This document shows, in pieces, positions 52,007 to 63,795 of a stretch of DNA of 64,000 nt. The notes beneath the pieces are model-generated. The model worked only from the letters and a program-made list of their open reading frames with translations, did not search any database and was not told where the DNA came from. The stretch is from Gongronella butleri (lineage: Eukaryota; Mucoromycota; Mucoromycetes; Mucorales; Cunninghamellaceae), in the NCBI GenBank assembly GCA_025201375.1, contig JAIWZP010000006.1:682001-746000 (forward strand), given 5' to 3'. Every line of letters starts with the position of its first letter. The first letter of the stretch is position 1. A program made the translations under genes and the position numbers.

Positions 52007-53737
52007 GGTGGGGGCTGACGGGGTTCAGCTAGACGAATTTGCCAAGGCGGTTGAATTGGACCCGTATTTCTCGATTGGGTATTTTCAAGCTGGTGTTTGC
52101 CACTTTTTGATGAACAATTTTGTCAAAGCGCGTGCCTGTTTTGACAAGGCGTACAATGTAAGCAATGACAACGCGCACGCGTGCGATAAAAAAAAAAAGG
52201 GCATCCCGCGGTCTCCCGTGGTTACACGACAGACCGATTTTTTTCACGATTGCCAAGGCTCACGTTTCTGTTCTAGTGCCTGCGAGGCAACAAAATGATT
52301 AATTATGGGCAATTGGGTCTGGACTTCATGCTTTATGCGTGCGAAGTGTTGTACAATCGTGGGGTATGCCATTTGTACCTTCGCAACGAGATTGGCGGCA
52401 TGATGGATTTCTTCGAGGCGCAACAATTGAAGATAAATCGACAGCACGACCTGATTGACGATGCAATTCAGACACGGTCCAAGAAGATGGGCATCTACTC
52501 TGTGCCGCCTGGCGTTATTTTCCAATTGACGGACTGCCAGCGGCAGATCATTGATGGCTCGTCGGACTTGACCACCACGTTTTACAAAATGTGCTACAAG
52601 GCCGCCCAAAAGGTGGCGCTGGCCACATCCGCGGCTAAATTCCGCCAGCCTGCCGTCAAGGCCGGCCAGGTGTCGGCCTTTGTCCGCGACAAAGACCAAT
52701 ATTCGCCCATGGTTACCGTCCCTGCACGTTCGTCATCGCGCGACAGAGTGCAAAATCGTCAGTACCAGTCGCAACCAATACCAAAACCCACCGACGCGTC
52801 ACGTGTCGATATTGCGGCACGCAGCACCAGCACCCATTACGGCCATTTGCGCCCGTCAAAGTCGATGCACGATAAAAAAAAGCAAAAACGAGCTTCGCGC
52901 ACCTCGGACACCAAAAGCGATTGTTTAAAAAAGCCATTGCCATCATCTCCAACATCTGCCACGCCCTCTTCCTTGCCATTACCCGCATCATCGACGCCAT
53001 CCACGTCTCCACAGCCGCCATCCACGTCTTCACAGACGCCATCCACGTCTTCACAGACGCCATCCACGTCTCCACAGACGCCATCCACGTCTCCACAGAC
53101 GCCATCCACGTCTCCACAGACGCCATCCACGTCTCCACAGACGCCATCCTCATCTGTGCAGATGCCATCCTCGACGGCGCAATGCACGACACGACAATTA
53201 CCACGGTCGCGGTCCGTTCCATCGCTTCGCTCGCATAATTTGCCGCCCATTGTGACAACGTCACCTGCATTGCATTGCCCGCCACTCTCTTTTAGCCATA
53301 TTAGCAGCTCATCCTTGTCTAGCATGGCTAGCATGGCTAGCATGGCCAGCAGCTACAATACCCAGGCTCCCACGACCCCTGACGAGCAGGCCTCGCCTTG
53401 TGATGATCACCCATTGCCGCACGCCAATACCTCCAGCACAAGCCTCTCCCTCAAAATCAAAGTCAAGCTACATTACAAAGACACTCGCGTCATCAAGCTT
53501 GCTCCCACCACATGTTATCAAGATTTAGTGCAAAAAGTGCATGAAAAGCTCGATATTGCGCCAAACGATGCGTCCGCAGCCTCATTGGCACTGAGCTACA
53601 AAAACAAGCAGCAGTCGCTAATCATCCTCGTCAACCCCGGACCGAATTGGTGCATTGCCGATCTCCTCGGGGTCTCTTTTCAACGCAATCCTCTCGTCGT
53701 TGACAAGATTGAGCTCTGGTGTAAAACCCATGTGTGA
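51579..53737 (+). CDS. NoxR/p67phox-like regulator of NADPH oxidase (TPR + activation motif + PB1)
   Basis: Exons 51579-51590, 51669-51746, 51835-51909, 52029-52157 and 52277-53737 give 584 residues. The first exon encodes only MDIK. TPRs follow (REFRRWQLACNALSNNEYQQ; HFNMGMIHAILGQY; AVELDPYFSIGYFQAGVCHF; ACEVLYNRGVCHLYL), then the conserved GLDFMLYACEVLYN and the activation motif YSVPPGVIFQL. A Ser/Thr/Pro linker contains a 21-bp minisatellite. The C-terminus is a PB1 domain (IKVKLHYKDTRVIKL, LVQKVHEKLDI). Human p67phox uses the TPRs to bind Rac-GTP and the activation motif to switch on the flavocytochrome; fungal NoxR acts likewise with NoxA/NoxB in hyphal growth. No SH3 domain is present. 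Confidence 0.92.
51967..52005. repeat. Poly(T) homopolymer, 39 nt, in a NoxR intron
   Basis: A 39-nt T run inside the intron between exons 3 and 4, 23 nt before the acceptor at 52028. It serves as the polypyrimidine tract. Confidence 0.9.
52994..53161 (+). repeat. In-frame 21-bp minisatellite, 8 units (TSPQTPS)
   Basis: Unit ACGCCATCCACGTCTCCACA plus G, repeated eight times in the NoxR linker with a few substitutions (TTC for TCC, and two diverged end units). It encodes seven-residue TSPQTPS repeats, each with possible Ser/Thr-Pro phosphorylation sites. Confidence 0.9.
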
Positions 53738-54407
53738 CCCGGTTGGCTCCCCTTTTGACACTCCTTTTTGTCCTTTTCTTTTTTTTTTTTTTTTTTTTAC
53801 GCGCTACGTGCATATCTTTTACCCCATCATCCTAATAACAATTATTTATACAGTCTCTGTGTACTCTTTTGTTCTTTTTTTGTTTGTTCCTTGCGGCAAT
53901 TTCTGGACAGTGGCTACTGATCCGTTCTAGACGCGTGTCATGCACATATTTCATAGAACTTGCGTCAAAAAAGACCTCTTTTCTCCTTTTTCTATGCCTC
54001 TTTTTTCACATCATGGTGATTAAAAAAAGAAATCAGGAGTGGAGGTAAAGCAATGTAGGAGCACAACAATGTGTAAAAATAGGAGTGGGGAAAAAAAAAG
54101 CCTGCGCATAGAAATGGGAGACAAGATGGGGGAAAAGGAGTCAAAACACATTGAGCACGCAAGCTTGAGTCTATTCTTTATGCCCCCTCCTTTTTTTGCA
54201 CCGGTTGAATTTAGCCATAGGCAACAATTGACCATCATTTTTGTTTCTTGCTGTTGCTCTGGACGCCGGATTTTTTTCTTTTGACGTGTTTTTGGGTCAT
54301 TTTCATCCCCCTTTTCTCTCTTTTTCCCTCTTTTTCCCATTTTTATTTTCTTTGCTTTTTTTTTTGTTCAGGTCATTTTATTTTATTGTATTGGTGTATT
54401 AGAAATT
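53738..54407. other. Intergenic region (NoxR 3' end / MAG-like promoter)
   Basis: T-rich DNA with runs at 53777-53799 and 54356-54366. No coding frame supported. Confidence 0.55.
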
Positions 54408-55622
54408 ATGCGATTCTCATACGAATTGGTAGCACTGATGCTATATGCAAGTGGACGGATTCACGCGCTTCCTACAGGCTTGATTCGCGCGCGTGACGAC
54501 CTGCCGCCGATGATGGTGGGTCCTGGGATGCCCATGATGATGCCCGGGATGATGATGGGCACGAGTGGCGACGATTCCAATGATTCCAGTGACTCGTCCA
54601 GCGAGGAAAGCGAATCCGAGAGCGGCAGCAGTGCGATGCCCATGTTTATGCCGTCGCCCATGGCATCCATGGCGGGAATGATGCCTTCGATGGCGCCAAT
54701 GTCGTCGTTTATGCCTGCAGGCGCGTGGCCATCGACGCCCATGGGCATGCCGCCACAAACACCACAACCTGCGGCCATTGACCCTCCACAGGCCAATCTG
54801 CAGGCCGCCGCAGCCGCTGCACAGCCAATGGGCCAACCACAAATGGCCCAGGCCGCCATGCCCACTGCACAGCCTGCACAAGACGCGCCCACCCCGGCCA
54901 CAGACGCGTCCAAAGACGATGAAAATCAAGAAAAAGACCAAAATGCCGAAAAACCGGATTCTGACGATGATGATGCACCGCCTGCACCTGCACCGCCCGT
55001 CGCGCCATCCACACCGCCAGCACCTGCTCCACCTGCTGCTGCTCCACCTGCTGCTGCTCCACCTGCAGCCGCCCCACCTGCTGCACCTGCTGCTCCACCA
55101 CCCGCGGCTGCCTCATCTCCACCTGCACAAAATGCAACAACGCCTAAAAAACAAGAAAAGCCATTGCCTGAGCCAGACGAATCTGGCCATGGCGGCGTGC
55201 CCATCAATTTGCACTCGGAATCAGCATATTGCTTCTATTTGCCGCCGAGCCCTGGGCTGGATGTCGCTGTGACCGAGAAAGAAGGCATGCCATTCTGCAC
55301 AGATGTCAGTCTTGCGCCGCACGCGCAGGTTTTCCCAGATGGCTTTGTCACTGCGGCCCATTACCTTACAACAGCCACTTACACCCAAGTCACAGGCACC
55401 ATCAACCCGGCCGCATATAGCTTGGACACTTCTCAGGGCGGCGGACAGTACGACCAGCGCGATTTGCCGCGTGGATCATGCAATGGCATGCGTTATTTCG
55501 TCAATCTTGTCGAACCCGACTCTAGTACCTTTTGTATTCGCTGCTGTCAGAACAAGGCCGATTGTAACATTGGCAGGTCAACGTATGGATGCAGAAATGT
55601 CGTCGAGGGCGAGTACCCATAG
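54408..55622 (+). CDS. Secreted macrophage-activating-glycoprotein-like surface protein
   Basis: Single exon, 404 residues. The N-terminus MRFSYELVALMLYASGRIHA is a signal peptide. A Met/Gly/Pro, then acidic Ser, then Pro/Ala-rich middle (about 30-255; the APPAAAPP stretch is encoded at 55000-55130) is unstructured and probably O-glycosylated. The C-terminal domain (about 265-404) has conserved cysteines: YCFYLPPSPG, FCTD, FPDGFVTAAHYLTT, YTQVTGTINPAAYSL, QGGGQYDQRD, CNGMRYFVNLVEPDSSTFCI, CCQNKADCNIG and STYGC. This resembles the conserved domain of fungal proteins annotated as macrophage-activating glycoprotein. Biochemical role unknown. No GPI signal is evident. Confidence 0.78.
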   Translation: MRFSYELVALMLYASGRIHALPTGLIRARDDLPPMMVGPGMPMMMPGMMMGTSGDDSNDSSDSSSEESESESGSSAMPMFMPSPMASMAGMMPSMAPMSSFMPAGAWPSTPMGMPPQTPQPAAIDPPQANLQAAAAAAQPMGQPQMAQAAMPTAQPAQDAPTPATDASKDDENQEKDQNAEKPDSDDDDAPPAPAPPVAPSTPPAPAPPAAAPPAAAPPAAAPPAAPAAPPPAAASSPPAQNATTPKKQEKPLPEPDESGHGGVPINLHSESAYCFYLPPSPGLDVAVTEKEGMPFCTDVSLAPHAQVFPDGFVTAAHYLTTATYTQVTGTINPAAYSLDTSQGGGQYDQRDLPRGSCNGMRYFVNLVEPDSSTFCIRCCQNKADCNIGRSTYGCRNVVEGEYP

Positions 55623-57753
55623 GCGTCATTCCTCGAGAAAAAAAAAAAAAACGAAAAAGCACGCGTTTGCCCGCCGTTTCCCCCCTCCCCCCGCTTTCCT
55701 CACACTCCTATCTTGCTTGTTTACTCATCATCTAATCTTTTTCTGCAATAAAATACAAAATGCAGCCCAATTGTTCTAATGTTGATAGCCGGGCAACGAC
55801 GGCCGAGAAAAAAAAAAATAGGGTTTCAACCTTGATACCCCCTTTTTCATATCTCGTTGTGAGTGTGAATGATGAATTGCCTTTTATTCGTCTTTTAGAG
55901 ACAACTCATCTCCTTGGTGAAGGAGTGCTTGATGATGTGTCATGGCAAATGACAAAAAAAGGGAGATTTTACGCGCATAAAAAAAAAGGGAGGCCATGGC
56001 AATGGTGTTTGCGCATTTCTCCTCCCGTTTCTGGATGGGGGGAAGGGCGCCAGACATTTTTTTTTTTTATCCCTGTTACAGCCGCGCCTCCTTTAGAAAA
56101 TCTCTCAAGATGATGTAATTTTGTGGCTCCTTGGTTTCGTGTTGTTCACAAATGTTATTTTTTTTTACCCCTCACCGCACTTGCGCGCAATGAATTTGTT
56201 CTTTTCGCTCCGAGATTGTCACTCATGGCTCAGGAATTGAAGAAATGTAGCACATGTGGCACGCCAGAAGGTTCAAATGGAAAACAAGCAAGGTTCAAAC
56301 GAAATGGACGTGGGGAGAAGCTGAGAAATCATCAACCCTTGTGATTTACCGCCGCGGCCCGCGCCGTGCATCCTCGTCCCCCCACTTGTCGCCAGTCAGA
56401 TTCTCTATGCCCCCCGCAGCCTCCTTTTTTTTTATTTTTCTTTTTTGCGCCATTCGTGTCCTTGTCGCGTGGCAATGCATGCCCCACGATGGATGATCTT
56501 GAGTTGGTCAAAAAGTGCAATCGCCGGGGGCGGCTACAGATTCACCCGGGAGCGGGATGGAAGCATGGAACGTCGAGACGGGCGGGGTGAAGCGAACAAA
56601 AGCGCGGGGGCCAAGCACTTTATTCGTATGATTTCGCTCCAATTTGCTTGCTCTGACACGGGTGCGCACCCCACCCCCCTTGCTTTGAAAAAAGAGTAAA
56701 AAAAGGCACTTAATAAGGTTCTAAATCCTTCGAATTTATTTTGTTTGTCTCAGCAAACCATCCATCAATGGCATGCGCGCTGCCCAAACGAGGCGACAAT
56801 GGCCAAACCCAGGGACCCAGGGCATGGGGTCACGCAACGAAAATAAAAGATGCCTGTCACGCCATCCATGGATCCACCCAACAGGCACATCTTTTTTTTT
56901 TGTTTTCTTCGCCACCTGGTGATTCCGTAATCACTTTTGGCGATTTTGGAGATCGAAAGAGATTGATTTTCCTTTTTCAGCAATATGCTATCGATTACCA
57001 GCTATTTTTTGCTGAGTTTTCTGAGAGGAAGGAAAAAAAAAAATAAAAGTGGGCCACAAAACTGACGGGAATGGCAAAAATGAGGGGAACACTGGGCCAT
57101 CTCATCATCCCATCACCGGCTCCGCTTGGAAAAAAAATGCTTTCCACGCACGCTGATTCGCTGGAGTCCCTTATCATTGGCTGTGGACGGCTCTGTTTCC
57201 CGTGATTCAAGAGCCAGGGATTTGCCCTATTAGGGTTGTTTTCTTTTTTAAGCTTTGCATCGCGCATCCTCTTTACCCTCGTGAGAAAAACCTTATCTTG
57301 TGCCTATTCTGCAACAAAGGCAAGGTTAGAAGCGTGGGCAAAAAGGGTCCAAAAATGCTCCTGGCAACTACAATGTTTTTTCGCACGGACGAAAAGGGTT
57401 TACATTTGCAGAAAATTTTCAACAAGTAAGGAAAGAAAGTTACAATACTTGTCCCTTTCCATGTTTCTCGTCCCTGCAAGGTGTTTGACCTCAAACGCAC
57501 ACAACCACACCAATAGGAAGCATTCTGTCCCTTTCGGCTGGGGGCGACATCAATGGGACGAGAAAAAGGACCCCAGGACATTAAGTTTCCACGGATTGGT
57601 GCAACCCATTTCAATGCCCGGTGTATCATCGAAAGAAAAAAAAAATTCAGCTCGTGTCTATAAAAGCGGCGTTTCTTTGCCAGGATCTTTTTTGTTTGGA
57701 CTTCTTTCCTTCCTCTTTTTTTTTCTTTTTCACCTCTTGCATTATACGTCTTG
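55623..57753. other. Gene-free region, about 2.1 kb, ending in the PTR2 promoter
   Basis: Short open frames at 55760-57050 (one contains CSTCGTPEGSNGK) have no family match or splice support. The last 100 nt are a strong-looking promoter: TATAAAAG at 57659, then a CT-rich leader to the PTR2 start. Confidence 0.55.
57659..57666 (+). promoter_or_regulatory. TATA box of the PTR2 gene
   Basis: TATAAAAG 95 bp upstream of the ATG at 57754, followed by a pyrimidine-rich leader. Placement and the gene's biased codons suggest high expression. Confidence 0.65.
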
Positions 57754-59622
57754 ATGTCTAATCCCGAGAAGACCGAGATTTCCAACGTCAAGGAGGAGTA
57801 TGACCAGGTTGTCGCTCACACATACGAAGCTGACTCTACTCGTCCTGAGCCCACCGAAGAGGAATGGAAGACGTTGCCCCAGGTGTCCGACGTCTTGCCC
57901 AAGGCCGCTTACCTCGTCGTCTTGATTGAATTGTGCGAGCGTTTCACGTACTACGGTCTGTCTGGTCCTTTCCAAAACTACATCCAGAACCCCAATCCCC
58001 CTTCGTGTAAGTTTTATCCATTTTCTGCTATTTTTTTTTCTGCCGACATGTGTAACTGATTTTTTTTCTCTTTTCTCCCCTTCCAGACCCCGCTGACCAG
58101 CCTGGTGCTTTGGGCAAAGGTCAACAGACGGCCACTGCCTTGACCAATTTCTTCACTTTCTGGTGCTAGTAAGTGACAATGAGGAGAGATTGGGTGCCAA
58201 TTGTCCATTTGCTGACCCTTTTCTCCCCTTTCTAGTATCACTCCTATCATTGGTGCTGTGATTGCTGATCAATACCTTGGCAAGTACAAGACAATTGTCT
58301 TGTTTGCCCTCATCTACATGGTTGGTCTCTTGGTCTTGACGTTGACGTCGATCCCCTCGGCCATTGAAAGCGGCGCCGCCTTCCCTGGTTTCATTGTTTC
58401 CCTCATCATCATTGGTCTCGGCACTGGTGGCATCAAGTCCAACGTGTCCCCCCTCATTGCCGAGCAGTACACCAACCGCCACGCCTTTGTCAAGACCACC
58501 AAGAAGGGCAAGCGCGTCATTGTTACCCCGCAAGCCACATACCAGCGCATTTTCAACTTGTTCTACTGGTCTGTCAACATTGGCTCGCTGTCTGCCATTG
58601 CCACCACGGAATTGGAGAAGAACGTCGGCTTCTGGTCCGCCTACTTGCTTCCCACCGCCATGTTTGTCCCATGTATCATTGTCGTCATCCTCGGTCGCAA
58701 GCATTACATCGAGGTGCCTCCCCGTGGCTCCGTCTTTGTCGAAGCCGGTCGCCTGTTTGCCATGTCCTGGAAGGTCAAGGGTGGTATGGATGCGTGCAAG
58801 CCCTCCAACTTGGTGCAAAACTACCCTCACTTGGTTGCCAAGGCCACCTGGGACGATGTGTTTGTCGATGAATTGAAGCGTGCGCTCCGTGCGTGCATCG
58901 TGTTCTGCTGGTACCCCTTCTGGTGGCTCTGCTACTCTCAAATGACCAACAACTTGATCTCCATGATTGGCACAATGTTGACCGGCAACGTGCCCAACGA
59001 CATTATGCAAAACATCGATCCCCTCGTCTTGATCATTGCCATTCCCATCATGGACCAGTTTGTCTATCCCTTCTTGCGCCGCCACGGCTTCCCCATGGGC
59101 CCCATCACCCGTATCTCCATTGGCTTCTTCTTTGGTGCGTGCGCCATGGGCTACTCGGCCGGTATCCAATACTTGGTCTACCAAACCCCCCCTTACTATG
59201 ACAACCCCATCGGCCAAAACTGGATCTCTGCCGCCTACGTCATCCCCTCGTACGTCCTCGTCGGTCTTGGTGAGGTGTTCTGTTCCATCACTGGTCTCGA
59301 GTACGCCTACAAGAAGGCCCCTCAATCCATGAAGTCCATGGTCACCGCCTTCTTCTTGTTCTCCAACTGTTTCGCCTCCATTCTTTCCTTTGCCCTCGTG
59401 CCCGTCACCGTCAACCCCAAGATGGTCTGGCTGTACTCTGGCATTGGTGTCGCCGCCTTCATTTGCTCCGTGCTCATCTGGATCATCCATCGCAAGCAAG
59501 ACAAGACTGATGTTGAAGATGATGCCATTGGCCGCGAACCCGAGCAAGTCATTGCCTACCAAAAGGAAAACAACCATACCCGCAACATCGCCGAGTACCA
59601 GTCTGAGAAGGCGGCTGTCTAG
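57754..59622 (+). CDS. PTR2: Proton-coupled di/tripeptide transporter (PTR2/POT family)
   Basis: Exons 57754-58006, 58087-58168 and 58236-59622 give 573 residues (yeast Ptr2 601). Family motifs: IELCERFTYYGL in helix 1 (ExxER), WCYITPIIGAVIADQYLGKY, GLGTGGIKSNVSPLIAEQYT, RIFNLFYWSVNIGSL, and further down FCWYPFWWLCYSQM and GLEYAYKKAPQSMKSM. Twelve hydrophobic helices are expected. It imports small peptides with protons at the plasma membrane. Third codon positions are strongly C-biased compared with neighbours, and introns are short and clean, both signs of high expression. The bias also opens a 474-codon antisense frame that is not a gene. Confidence 0.95.
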
Positions 59623-60237
59623 AGTGCTCGACGTCCCCCTCCCTCAACAAACGATTTAATTAGATTCGAAAAAAGGACGCGCGCTTTCCTAAAGCTGTGC
59701 TTTTTGCATTGCCGCGCGTCTCTTGCCATGTATTTTATAAATAAAAAGGATTTAATATACTATTAAACTCAGTGTCTCTTGATGCGATTGAGGATCATTA
59801 GTAATAAGCGTGCTGGAAAGCAACAGGGCACCAGAAAAAAAAGAAAAGATCCGGGCCGATGAGATTTCCGGATAACCTGAGCGGACATCCGCGGATGGTG
59901 AATCGTATGCATCTTTCCAGCATCAACATCATCTTTTTTTTTTTTCATGATTCGCTGGCCATCTGTATGTCAAAACATGATGCCATCTGCGTAAAAAATG
60001 CCCTGATTTTTGTGCGCATCTCTTGTCATCAAAATGAAAAGCCACTGGACCTAACTCGAACGCAGAATCACTTTTTTATCACCATTTCCCGGCAGTGTCT
60101 AGTCAAAACACTTTCTGCGGTGTGAATGCAGCGAAGTATGTTTTCTGCACTTGCATCTGAGTGGCATATCATACCCGTTTGAATAGCGGAAAACCAAAGC
60201 TTGCAATGCTTTTAGAGCCAATTTTCAAAGTTTCTAT

Positions 60238-60280
<43 letters not shown>

Positions 60281-60399
60281 GTTTCCATGTCATTCCGAGC
60301 AAATTTCTCAAAAAAAAAAAAAAAGCACCGCGCTGAGCTCCTTACTAGCAAGGGGCGAGTAAACAATGGAAATGTCGTCCGCGTGCATCTCTATCGATC
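59623..60399. other. Intergenic region downstream of PTR2
   Basis: Contains likely poly(A) signals (TTTATAAATAAAAAGG at 59735) and a 39-nt T run at 60240-60278. No gene seen. Confidence 0.6.
60240..60278. repeat. Poly(T) homopolymer, 39 nt
   Basis: An uninterrupted 39-nt T run just upstream of the second large repeat island. Confidence 0.9.
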
Positions 60400-62480
60400 G
60401 GTGCCAATTTCACCGTGATCCAGTATTTTGAGAGACCGTCGTGCTGGATTTGTGGAAATGTCAAGATTTTGGATTCATCTGCACAATAACCCAACTCCTG
60501 GTTTGAACGTCTTGTCAAAAAGAGAGACCTAATCTACAGTAATGTGACGATTTTGGGCGATCCAACATTAATGTCTTGTGGTGTTTAATTCTGTTTTTGT
60601 AAAAATATCGAGATATTGAATTCATCTGCACAACGATCCGATCGACCTCTGGTTTTCAACGTCTTGTTGAAACAAGGCGCGGCGAAACAGTCAAAAGCAA
60701 AGGTTGGGAGGCGATCGAACCACGAGTTGTGTTGGTCATCATTGAATTTGCGGCAATTCTTAAAAACAGCGCATTTCTCGAAAGCGGCCTGATCAACCTC
60801 TGTTTTTTAATTTTTCCTTCAAAGAGAGTCGTTGAAATAGTCAAGTGGCAAAGTTTGGCGATGATCGAATAATGATTTTACCGTGAAATAATTTTTACAA
60901 AAACGTGCTTCAGCCAAATTTTCAGCAATGTCGTGGTTCCGGACAAACCAACTGATTGACCTTTGGTTTTTTATTTTTTTCTGAAAAGAGAGGGGCAACA
61001 TCCACCACATGAATAAGTTTCGTGGCGCTGTGATAAGTCCTTGGTGACGAAATGATTTTTTTTTAAATTTAGAAAAAAAAATGGGTGGGTCAGGACAAAA
61101 TCCATCTGGAGGGTCCCCCGCTTTGAGAGGTTCAGGCCCGGACAGATTTCTCAAATCCGTTTGGCAACCTACACACTGGCCATCTGAGAGTCATCTCATT
61201 AGATGCATTGACCCCCTCTTACTAAGCAAATCTGCTATAAAACTCGGAGGTTGATCAAGCCGTTGTCGAGAAATGAGCGATCAAAGCCAAATTTTAGAAA
61301 ATGAAATTTCTCACTCAGTTTTGATCGTACGCTGGTGAAAGTGGGTTAACCCGACAGAGAACCGAATCCTGCAACATTTGGTCACCGCATCACACTATCC
61401 TTTGTCTTGTCCATTGCTGAGAAAAATGAAGATGAAATGTTTGATTGGGTGTTGAAAGCGTGCAAAAGTTGCGCATTGGTGTTGCCGGGTAGGGACAAAA
61501 TAACGTCCTTGCGTGTCTCTTGCCACTTGTAATATTTTAGCGTAATCGAATAACAACTTGACGCCCCAGAGACAAAATTGTGAATTTACGAGGTAAAGTT
61601 GATTTGCTCGTCAACGGCCAGATCAATCCCCGGTTTTTATATTTGTTCTGAAAAGAGAGACGTAAAAATGCCTATGTGTCAAAGTTTCGTGCATCTGAAA
61701 GCTCTTGATGGCGCCCCATGTCGAATTGAAAAAGCACGATTTTCCACCGATTTTCCAAGGGGTACAGTCACGAATTTTAAACCGGTGAAAATTTGGTCCT
61801 TGGATCACCGCGACATTCAACCACAGGGTAGAACGCAGCAATTTACAGATGAAAAAGCAATAAAACCCAGGGCTCCATTGACCGGTTTCTGCGCAAAACG
61901 CAAAAAGTTGCGAATTTTCATCTCAAGGTGAACTCAACGAAAAATGCCTGCATCTCCGAGTAACACGCACCATCAGAAAGAGCAAGGCTCGCTGCGTACG
62001 CGGACATCAATGTTCAATGACAAAAGTGAATTTTTGGCATTTTTGACACGGTTTGAAAATCATTATAGTTTTTTGACGCGTGATAAAACGCGCCACGTCC
62101 GTGGTACACGCTCCTTGTCCGCTTGTAATTCATGCATCTGGTGCATATCTAACCAATGAATGTGCTAGTGGAGCTCTGTAGCACATTCTAGCGATGGGAT
62201 GCACCCGGAAAGAAAAATTTAAAATTGGCGATTGCTCGTCAACTGGCAGATGGATCGCCTTCGTTTTTGGCGTTTTCCGTCGTTTCTCCATGCCCTTGCT
62301 CTTATGGGAGAGTTTGGTGGAATTCTGGAGACTCATTTTTGGGATTTTGGCTTGGGGCGCCCGCAACGCTTGGATCTTGATTTGCGCGTGGCGCGCCCTA
62401 TTGGCGTTTGACAGCTGCAAAATAAAGCCACTGGTGGTTTCTAACTTGCATATCATGGCCGGGACGCGTTTCAGGGTGTA
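60400..62480 (+). repeat. Dispersed repeat, segments B and C, copy 2
   Basis: Colinear with 27200-29400 at an offset near 33.2 kb for most of its length (landmarks listed there), so the two copies are equally long and neither is heavily rearranged. They differ by scattered substitutions and short indels and share no reading frame. The island lacks segment A, whereas the copy at 26.1 kb has it. Confidence 0.75.
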
Positions 62481-62679
62481 TAGTGCGTGATTGCCAAGTG
62501 AAAACCTTGATTCGCCATTAAAATCACTGTATCGTCGAGGCTAGCGGATTAAAATAGTCCAAATGTTCTCAAAATTGATACCGTGCGTTGCTGGACATCG
62601 ATATCTGACGCTTGTGTCCTCAACACAACTTCATTTGCTATATGTTCTATGATCATGCCAGGCTATTTTTTATTATTAT

Positions 62680-63565
62680 TTACAGCTCGCGCTTCATATA
62701 GCGCATGTTTTCAATGTCCACATGGATGCGATCGCCCTCGTGGACAAACTCGGGAACTTGCAGCTTGGCGCCGTTGGTCAGCGACGCGGTTTTGTACACG
62801 GTGCCCTTGGCTGCCTGGCCGGCGCGCTCGACGACAGACGCGACCGTGAACACGTGGTGCTGCGGCAGCTTGAACGTGACGGGCTGGTTGGTCACCTCGG
62901 CCGTGGTCAGCAGGCTGACCGTCAATGGCATCCCGTCTACCAAAACACAAGGAAAAAGAAAAGGGCGCGTCAGTCGCAGGAATTTTCCATTTTTTCGCAT
63001 TTTTTTACCCTCAAGCATAGCCAGAGCGCGTTCGCCGCCCTCACACATCTCATTTGTCAGGACAATCTGGTCAAACGTCTCATTGTTCAAGACATGGATT
63101 TGCTCGCCGTCGGCATAGAGGAATTGATACGATTCTTCTTGCATGTTCAGCACTAAAAGCGGTGGCGTCAGCGTGTGCTCCAATGCGCGCGCCCCGCAGT
63201 GCGTGTGGACTTTTTTTTTTTTTTTTTACCTTCCAGGGAGTCGTTGGACCGGAAGCGCTCGCTCAGCTTGTTCAGGGTCTTGATATCTTGCAAATCGACC
63301 TACAAATGCCGCAGAAATGAAGATTTTGAGCGATTGAGTGCGCTCCGCGTGTGTTTTGCCCTCCTACCTTGATAACGGCGCCTCCGCGGCCGGACGACGA
63401 CTGGTCACGGTTCAGGACTCGCCACACCTTGTCCTTGTATTCGACAATTTGGCCCTTTTTGACGGCACCGGCGGCAAGTTTATATTGTCTGCGGCACGCG
63501 GCGTTGAGCAAGGGGCGCGACAGAGCGGCGTGACGCGTGAACAAGCTAGTCGTATGTCTGTACAT
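62680..63565 (-). CDS. Mitochondrial elongation factor P-like protein
   Basis: Exons 63565-63368, 63299-63230, 63152-63009 and 62936-62680 give 222 residues. The first 30 residues are Arg/Ser/Thr-rich without acid, a mitochondrial presequence. Domain I carries AGAVKKGQIVEYKDKVWRVL and the tip loop SSSGRGGAVIKVDL; domains II-III follow (EESYQFLYADGEQIHVLNNETFDQI; MPLTVSLLT; LTNGAKLQVPEFVHEGDRIHVDI). EF-P relieves ribosome stalling at proline stretches. The tip residue that is lysine in E. coli EF-P is arginine here. Start codon chosen at the first ATG of the presequence. Confidence 0.93.
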
Positions 63566-63795
63566 GAAGAAAGAAAAACGAATGGAGAATGAAAAAGAAC
63601 CAGGGGGGACGAAAAATATGAAAAATCGCGCATTTCGTGCCCCATTTTGCTTCACTGCTTCCAATTGCCTCAAATTTGCTATGAATGTCATCGTTTTTAT
63701 TTTTGATGGACGGAATCTAGGAGGACGAAAACAAGGATTCTAACTGTACAAGAGGGGTTGGGATGAAGATTTTTGAAAAACAAGAGGGGGTAGAT

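Noticed and set aside
52994..53161. CRISPR-like regular repeats
   Set aside because: Units are contiguous 21-bp in-frame codons of NoxR without spacers.
58153..59577. 474-codon open frame antisense to the PTR2 gene, rich in Asp/Gly/His
   Set aside because: It mirrors the strong codon bias of PTR2 (C-ending codons make antisense frames open). No start context, splice logic or family match.
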